From positions 1-13,895 of the forward strand of contig JNEM01010732.1 of NCBI GenBank assembly GCA_000697335.1: a stretch of 13,895 nt of DNA. The letters are read 5' to 3'. Source of the stretch: Conidiobolus incongruus B7586. Taxonomy: Eukaryota > Entomophthoromycota > Entomophthoromycetes > Entomophthorales > Conidiobolaceae. This document shows positions 8,776-13,895 of the stretch, piece by piece (position 1 is the first letter of the stretch; every line of letters begins with the position of its first letter). The position numbers and the translations under genes were made by a program. Below the pieces are notes generated by a model, which made no database searches, was not told the DNA's origin, and worked only from the letters and a program-made list of their open reading frames with translations.

Positions 8776-11300
8776 AAATTTTTTGACATTGAAATATATA
8801 TATATAATAATTTGAAAAAAGATTATTATAATATATAATTAATTTAAGATATTGAGTAGCCTAGGTTTATAATAAAATTTTCGGTTGCAGATGAACTGTA
8901 ATATTTTTTCTACATTTCATCCGGTAATGATATAATATTGGTGAGTAAATCATTCTAAATTCTATAAAATACATAATATAATGCATTTTGTAATATGATG
9001 CCAAATATATTTTGTGAAATTTTTATAGGTAATAAATCAAAATTTATCAACATATATTATCAAATACTTTAATAATAATTATGATTAAAACAAAAATAAA
9101 AAATTTCAAAATCTAATTACTTTGAATTATGTAATTATTCATATATAGCAAACACGATTTAAGAATTATCCAAAATGTATTGTAGAAATGTTTTATTATT
9201 AATAAGATTTTGACATTTGAATTTTATTCAATTAAATTATTTATTATGAGTAATTCGGATAAAATAGATATTGTAATAAATATATTACAATATAATCATT
9301 TTACTTTGTATTAAATACTAGATAACATGTAAGATTCATGAAATCTATGAAATGAATCCGAGTATCAATACAATTTCCCTATTAATTTAAAACTATGATC
9401 TATTAAGATACAACTAAAAATAAAACCTCAAAAATTAATATTAAAACATAATATCATAGATATTGGAAGAAATATTTGCCAAAAATATACTAAATAGAAA
9501 TTGTTAAGACCTAATGTATATAACAACTTATTCAGATTTTATTTCAATAGCAAAACAAATAATGTGTATATGATTAAATACTTGCAACCAAATATCATAC
9601 AATAATATTTACAAAATTGCAAACTTTATAATATTATTACTATTTACCGAATTAGTTTGGTAAATTTCATTGCGAATTAAGCGATTCTTTTAATCAGTTT
9701 CATTGAAAATATTAAATTATTGTCTTACATAAATTGATATAATCAATTATCAATATTGTTTTGAAATATCTTGGTATAGCGATTATGTCATCATCATAAT
9801 TTTCCAAAATTGGCAAATAATTTTTAAATGATAATTGCAATAATAGAAATTCTGATAATTAAGAATTTAGTGGCACAAATTATTTTACCCGAATTGGCTC
9901 AACTCTGTTTAATATCTGTTCGGGTATTCTTCTCTATATAGTTAATGAAAAAATTCAATCTAATATTTCAAGTGAAATTGAAAATAAAGTAATATCTAAG
10001 TATACGCGGATTGATATTAAATCAGGGATATGTTCTATAATTCTTTTTAATTTATAGTTTTTTATCATTAACATTTTATGTTGCATCTAAAAGAATGATT
10101 ATCAAATTTAAAAAAGAATAATAAATTCTTAGGTATTAAAAATATTTAGTACTTATTTAATAAAGTTAAAAAATTAACTTATTTTCATTTAAATATTGAT
10201 TTGTTAATTCAAATAATTATATATATTAGTAAAGTAAATTAGATGCTTTCAAAATGATTTATTTATATATTATCAAATATGTGCTTCTTATGTATATGTA
10301 TCAGAATAAATAAACGTTATTAATCAATAATTATTTGAGTATGTATATAAATATTATGTAGCAATATACATTAGAATATTACCATAATGTATTTTGTTTT
10401 GTAGTAGCAATGATATCTCTTAGCTAAATAAATACAGTAACATCATAGTATATTTCGGTTTTCCTTTTAAGTATCAATTAATCGTATAATATATGGTATT
10501 TAATGATTATTTTTATACTTTAAAAATATAATAGTTAATATCGCAATGCATTTGTTGTGAAATTATTTTTGAATCAATATTTTTCATTAAAATTTAAAAA
10601 TAACCTTTGTGAGATAGTTACTAAACTCTTTATTCATGAAAATTATTTCATATAGAAAATTGAAATTAGTATTGGTGAATTATTTCAATAAAATATTTTT
10701 GTTTGTTTAATACGAGTAATATTTGAAAATTAATAGATCAAAAAGTTTTCTTATTATGGTAGATGAAAATAAATCTAAGTAGTCACAATATGATAGTTTA
10801 CTATTTTTCAAGTATAATAAAGATAACAGTTAGCTAACTTCTGCTGAATTTGTACTGACCGAAAAGCTTTACAAAGGCTAATTTTCAATTCCCAAAACAG
10901 TATTTCATTGAACCTCGGACGTTTAGCTGAAATTTCATATGAATACCTATGGTTTAGTTTTCTATAATTGATGATTTAGACTCTATATTTTTGCTAAAAT
11001 TTATCTAAATTGTACATGCTAATGAATGTATTCAACTGTGACTATTGTGTTTAGTTTCATGTAAGTGTTTAGTCTATTACATTTAACAAAAGATTGTTCT
11101 AAATTCAACATGTAACATAGAGACGGTTTTGTGTTCTAATTCATTTGAACATATTAAGGTTTTCTTCTTGTTACTATACCTAAATTTTATATATTAAGCC
11201 ATTTGTAAATTTTACCTTGTTATGTTATCCACGTTATGAGAAAAGGATAATATTGGCAAATGTTCATTATTAAAATGGACAGGTTTAATTAAGTTAATAC

Positions 11301-11331
11301 GATCATTTTATTGCGTCCGAAAAAAATGATC
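11301..11331. repeat. 9-bp perfect inverted repeat with GC-bearing loop
   Basis: GATCATTTT (11301-11309) pairs with AAAATGATC (11323-11331); the 13-base loop contains GCGTCCGA. About 890 bp upstream of gene 2. Role unknown. Confidence 0.5.
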
Positions 11332-11791
11332 TTGGAATATTATTTTTTCAGTAACGACAAACTTGATTTTGAAATTGTTAAAAATTTGGTCTTAAGACTA
11401 AAATATGCAGTTACTGATCAATGTAAATATTGGGTATAATCGGATTTAATATTCAAAAAAATTAAAAATAGATTGTCAGATTAATCAGAAAGTAAAATAT
11501 TTTAGTATGAGATATTGGTAAAATATTTAATTTAACTATTTTATTAAAAATTAATTAATAAATCATATCAAATAATCAAAATTGTTAATTTAAATATTTT
11601 TACTGAATTAAGGAAACTTATGATTTTTACAAAGAGAACTTTCAATAAACAATATACTTAATTCCTCTGTTAAAATATGATATTTTTTTTAATTGGTACT
11701 AATAAACCAATATAGGTAGTTGCTGAAACATTGCAGTTAAAATGTATTTTATTTATTTCTATGTATATTTTGAAATAAATATATAATATCT

Positions 11792-12220
11792 CAGAAAATA
11801 AGATTTTAAATATTTAATAAATATCAACATATCAATATTATAGTTATATGATTAATGTCAAATAAAGTCAGTTTATATCATTAATTTTTGATCCGAGATA
11901 TCAATTTGTGTTACAAGTGGTGTAGTGGGTAAAATCTAGTTTGATCCTGGACTAAATTTGATTACTACGTATTCGGATTAATATAGATATTTTCATTAAA
12001 TTAATGGTAGTACAATACAAATTCATGAAGTATTGATATATCGTTTTTGGATTTGAAAATGTTAAACTTTGCTGAAGAAACGGATCCATATATCTGACAG
12101 CATGATACGATTTTTCCTATCTGAAAGTGACAATAATTCCATGCTTTCGTTATGTATATTGTACAAAAATTCTAGTATATAATGGAGGCAATGTACGCCT
12201 TTGCAAAACATCATACAAAT
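11792..12220 (+). promoter_or_regulatory. Upstream region of gene 2, homologous to that of gene 1
   Basis: Carries the same ordered blocks as gene 1: CAGAAAATAA (11792), AATATTATAG (11834), TTTTTGATCCGAG (11885), GTAGTACA (12007), TGTTAAACTTTGC (12060), GGATCCA (12082) and a TATA box at 12176. Spacing to the ATG differs by at most 6 bp for the blocks from TTTTTGATCCGAG downstream. ATCCGA at 11891 is mirrored by TCGGAT at 11973. Between them lies a GTAGTGGGTAA...TTTGATC stretch that has a diverged counterpart at 5033-5050. Confidence 0.65.
12176..12182 (+). promoter_or_regulatory. TATA box of gene 2
   Basis: TATATAA begins exactly 45 bp upstream of the ATG at 12221, as in gene 1. Transcription starting some 30 bp downstream would miss the in-frame ATGs at 12182 and 12191, favouring 12221 as the start. 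Confidence 0.65.
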
Positions 12221-13895
12221 ATGAAATATAATTTGATTTATTCTATTGCTACCTTAGCTTTTGCAGGTGTATCTGCACAAAACGTGACTAATATCGCTGA
12301 TATACCCATCGAAGGTTCATTGGATCATGATTTCAACAATCCTCGAGATTTGGAAATGTGGAAGGAAGGAGTTGATTATTATATTAACTCTTTGGTGAAC
12401 CCACAAGATGAGAATAAGCCGGAAGGAAGAATTATCGTGCCCTGGCTGCTTTATGGCCTTGTTGATGTTGTTGCCCCTCTATTTAAGAAGGATTATAGTG
12501 CTGCTAACTGTGAAGCTATTAAATATGCTTTTAACAAAGTTCAAACACTTCTTCATGTACCTGGCGCCGAATGGGCTATTAAGAAAGCTATTAAATTTGG
12601 ATGTAAGAAATATGGTATGGACGAAGATATTTGTGATGGCTTTGTTGATAAATATGGGCCTTCTTATCTTAAAGTACTTAAGAATATGCACTTGAACAAA
12701 AATAATGGTGGCCAATTGATGGCTTTTGCACTCTTGAGAAAATGTCCTCACCCAAATTTACCTGAAACCAAGATCTCTCTTCCCGCTCCCAAGCCAATCA
12801 CTTATCCTAAAGCTAGCAACCGCACAATGAGAGTTTTACATCTTTCTGACTTACACTTCGACCCTGACTATACAGAGGGTGCCGAATCCGAATGTAATCG
12901 TCCAATCTGTTGCCATAAGAATAGCGGTGGTAAAAATGGTAAAGCAATCAAAAAGCCTGCCGGTAAATGGGGTGAATATAAATGTGATATCCCGGCTTCA
13001 ACTTTAGAATCTATGTTAGCTCATATTCAAAAACTCCACCAAGAGAATCCTATTGATATGGTTATCTTTGGAGGAGATGTTCCACCTCACAACGCCTGGG
13101 AAGAAACTTGGGAACATTCTAAATCTGTTGAATCTCAATCTTTTGCTTATATGAAGAAATACTTGAACTCCCCTAAAACTAAAATCTATCCTGTTGTTGG
13201 TAATCATGAAGGTATTCCCAGTAACCTGTATCCTTTCAACAATATGCCTGAAGCTAAGGACTTTGGTTTATATTCATTTTTGGCTGATCAATGGAAGGAA
13301 TGGATCCCTCAATCTGCTCATAGCCAACTTAGCAAAAATGGTTTCTATTCAGTTGACTACTCTGATAAGCTGAAGGTTATTACTTTGAACAATAACTTGT
13401 GCTATGCTTACAATGTGTATTTACTCCTTCAACCATTGAATGAGGATCCTAACGGAATGTTCGCTTGGCTCATCAAAGAACTCCAAGATGCTGAACGCAG
13501 AGGTATGAAAGTATTCCTTTCATCTCATGTCCCACCTAATGGTGCTGATTGTTTCCAAAAATTCTCTCAAACCTATTCTAAGATTGTTAAAGCTTATGCT
13601 CACATTATCACTGCTCAATTCTATGGTCACACTCACTGGGATGAATTCGAAATCTTCTATAGTGACTCCTCCAAGAAATCAGCTGAGACTGCTGTTAGCA
13701 ACTCTTTCATTGTTCCTTCTATGACCACCTTCACTGATATTAACCCTGGATTCAGAATTTATGAAGTTGATGCCGAAAGCTTCTATGTCAAAGATTTTAT
13801 TCAATACTATGCTGATTTGAATGAAGCCAAGTCTTGGAAGAATGGACCTGAATGGAAAGAACTCTACCGTCCCAAGTCCACTTACAAAGTCCCCT
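12221..13895 (+). CDS. Secreted acid sphingomyelinase-like phosphodiesterase (paralogue 2), 3' end outside window
   Basis: An open frame of 558 codons that runs off the right edge without a stop; by comparison with paralogue 1 about 70 codons are missing. Residues 1-19 are a signal peptide (MKYNLIYSIATLAFAGVSA, cut before QN). The saposin-B domain has Cys98, 128, 138 and 174. The metallophosphoesterase motifs are all present: SDLH (Asp210, His212), GGDVPPH (Asp286), GNHE (Asn328, His329), SSHVPPN (His436), FYGHTH (His470, His472). No intron is seen. The N-terminal third is only about half identical to paralogue 1 by eye, the middle about four-fifths, and the last 185 codons differ at one residue. 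In-frame ATGs at 12182 and 12191 would add 13 or 10 residues before the signal peptide; 12221 is preferred because of the paralogue, the signal peptide and the TATA box overlapping 12182. Predicted activity is as for paralogue 1, with the signal-peptide and saposin parts the most free to have diverged in target or lipid presentation. Confidence 0.93.
   Translation, partial: MKYNLIYSIATLAFAGVSAQNVTNIADIPIEGSLDHDFNNPRDLEMWKEGVDYYINSLVNPQDENKPEGRIIVPWLLYGLVDVVAPLFKKDYSAANCEAIKYAFNKVQTLLHVPGAEWAIKKAIKFGCKKYGMDEDICDGFVDKYGPSYLKVLKNMHLNKNNGGQLMAFALLRKCPHPNLPETKISLPAPKPITYPKASNRTMRVLHLSDLHFDPDYTEGAESECNRPICCHKNSGGKNGKAIKKPAGKWGEYKCDIPASTLESMLAHIQKLHQENPIDMVIFGGDVPPHNAWEETWEHSKSVESQSFAYMKKYLNSPKTKIYPVVGNHEGIPSNLYPFNNMPEAKDFGLYSFLADQWKEWIPQSAHSQLSKNGFYSVDYSDKLKVITLNNNLCYAYNVYLLLQPLNEDPNGMFAWLIKELQDAERRGMKVFLSSHVPPNGADCFQKFSQTYSKIVKAYAHIITAQFYGHTHWDEFEIFYSDSSKKSAETAVSNSFIVPSMTTFTDINPGFRIYEVDAESFYVKDFIQYYADLNEAKSWKNGPEWKELYRPKSTYKVP
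13339..13895 (+). repeat. Near-identical tract shared with gene 1 (copy 2)
   Basis: Gap-free match to 6416-6972 with two differences (13545 and 13654). It encodes residues 373 onward, including the metal ligands His436, His470 and His472. It reaches the window edge and probably continues. Confidence 0.93.

Larger units (their letters stand above)
7245..11791. other. Long gene-free AT-rich intergenic region between the paralogues
   Basis: About 4.5 kb with no open frame that resembles a protein, no cloverleaf and no transposon ends recognised on either strand. Composition is uneven, with a somewhat less AT-rich part around 10840-11340. It carries scattered small palindromes (8634-8656, 10828-10839 AGTTAGCTAACT, 11301-11331) and several ATCCGA words. 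If the two genes arose by tandem duplication, this spacer has no visible remnant of a third copy. Confidence 0.55.

Noticed and set aside
11917-11968. tRNA-like fold upstream of gene 2: GTGGT...ACTAC outer stem, TCTAG/CTGGA stem with a seven-base loop showing TGA in anticodon position, and an A-box-like word.
   Set aside because: There is no T-arm with a proper stem, the D-arm does not pair well, and part of the stretch aligns with the promoter of gene 1 (5033-5050), so it is best read as duplicated promoter DNA.
12182-12220. In-frame ATGs at 12182 and 12191 ahead of gene 2.
   Set aside because: The first overlaps the TATA box and both add residues before an otherwise complete signal peptide; paralogue 1 aligns from 12221.
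1-13895. Searched for CRISPR arrays, bacterial operons, ribosomal RNA and retroelement parts.
   Set aside because: No regularly spaced repeats, ribosome-binding sites, rRNA cores, or reverse transcriptase or integrase-like frames were recognised.

Overview
This is a eukaryotic window, very AT-rich outside its genes, with two complete-looking signals of real coding sequence: a tandem, same-strand pair of intronless paralogues for secreted acid-sphingomyelinase-like phosphodiesterases. Standard genetic code, AATAAA-type 3' signal, TATA boxes close to the start codons, classical secretory signal peptides and a decayed Tc1/mariner-type transposon all fit an AT-rich, early-diverging fungus (Entomophthoromycotina such as Conidiobolus-like fungi would be a natural guess), but no marker in the window fixes the taxon and an AT-rich protist cannot be excluded.

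Layout. Bases 82-1657 are a 1576-bp dead Tc1/mariner element with 29-bp terminal inverted repeats, a TA target duplication and a minus-strand transposase whose recognisable motifs are peppered with stops of the C-to-T / G-to-A type, as expected from RIP-like or methylation-driven decay. Bases 1660-2400 are equally AT-rich with no gene. Bases 2400-3040 are featureless. Bases 3061-3411 form a less AT-rich island with four consecutive short hairpins, a candidate structured RNA or a repeat remnant. Bases 3430-4900 are intergenic. Gene 1 (5298-7181, 627 aa) is complete. About 4.6 kb of gene-free AT-rich DNA follows. Gene 2 (12221 to the window end, 558 codons visible) is cut by the edge before its stop.

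How the parts relate. Both proteins have signal peptide, saposin-B domain, binuclear metallophosphoesterase domain and the acid-sphingomyelinase C-terminal region, with every expected metal ligand present. The duplication included the promoter: several short blocks recur in the same order and at nearly the same distance from each ATG, ending in TATA boxes that both begin exactly 45 bp upstream of the ATG. The coding regions are mosaic: the N-terminal thirds have diverged strongly while the last 557 shared bases differ at only two positions, the signature of recent gene conversion (or a recent partial duplication). The most interesting points are this conversion tract, the conserved promoter grammar, an excess of the hexamer ATCCGA in the intergenic DNA, and the hairpin island.
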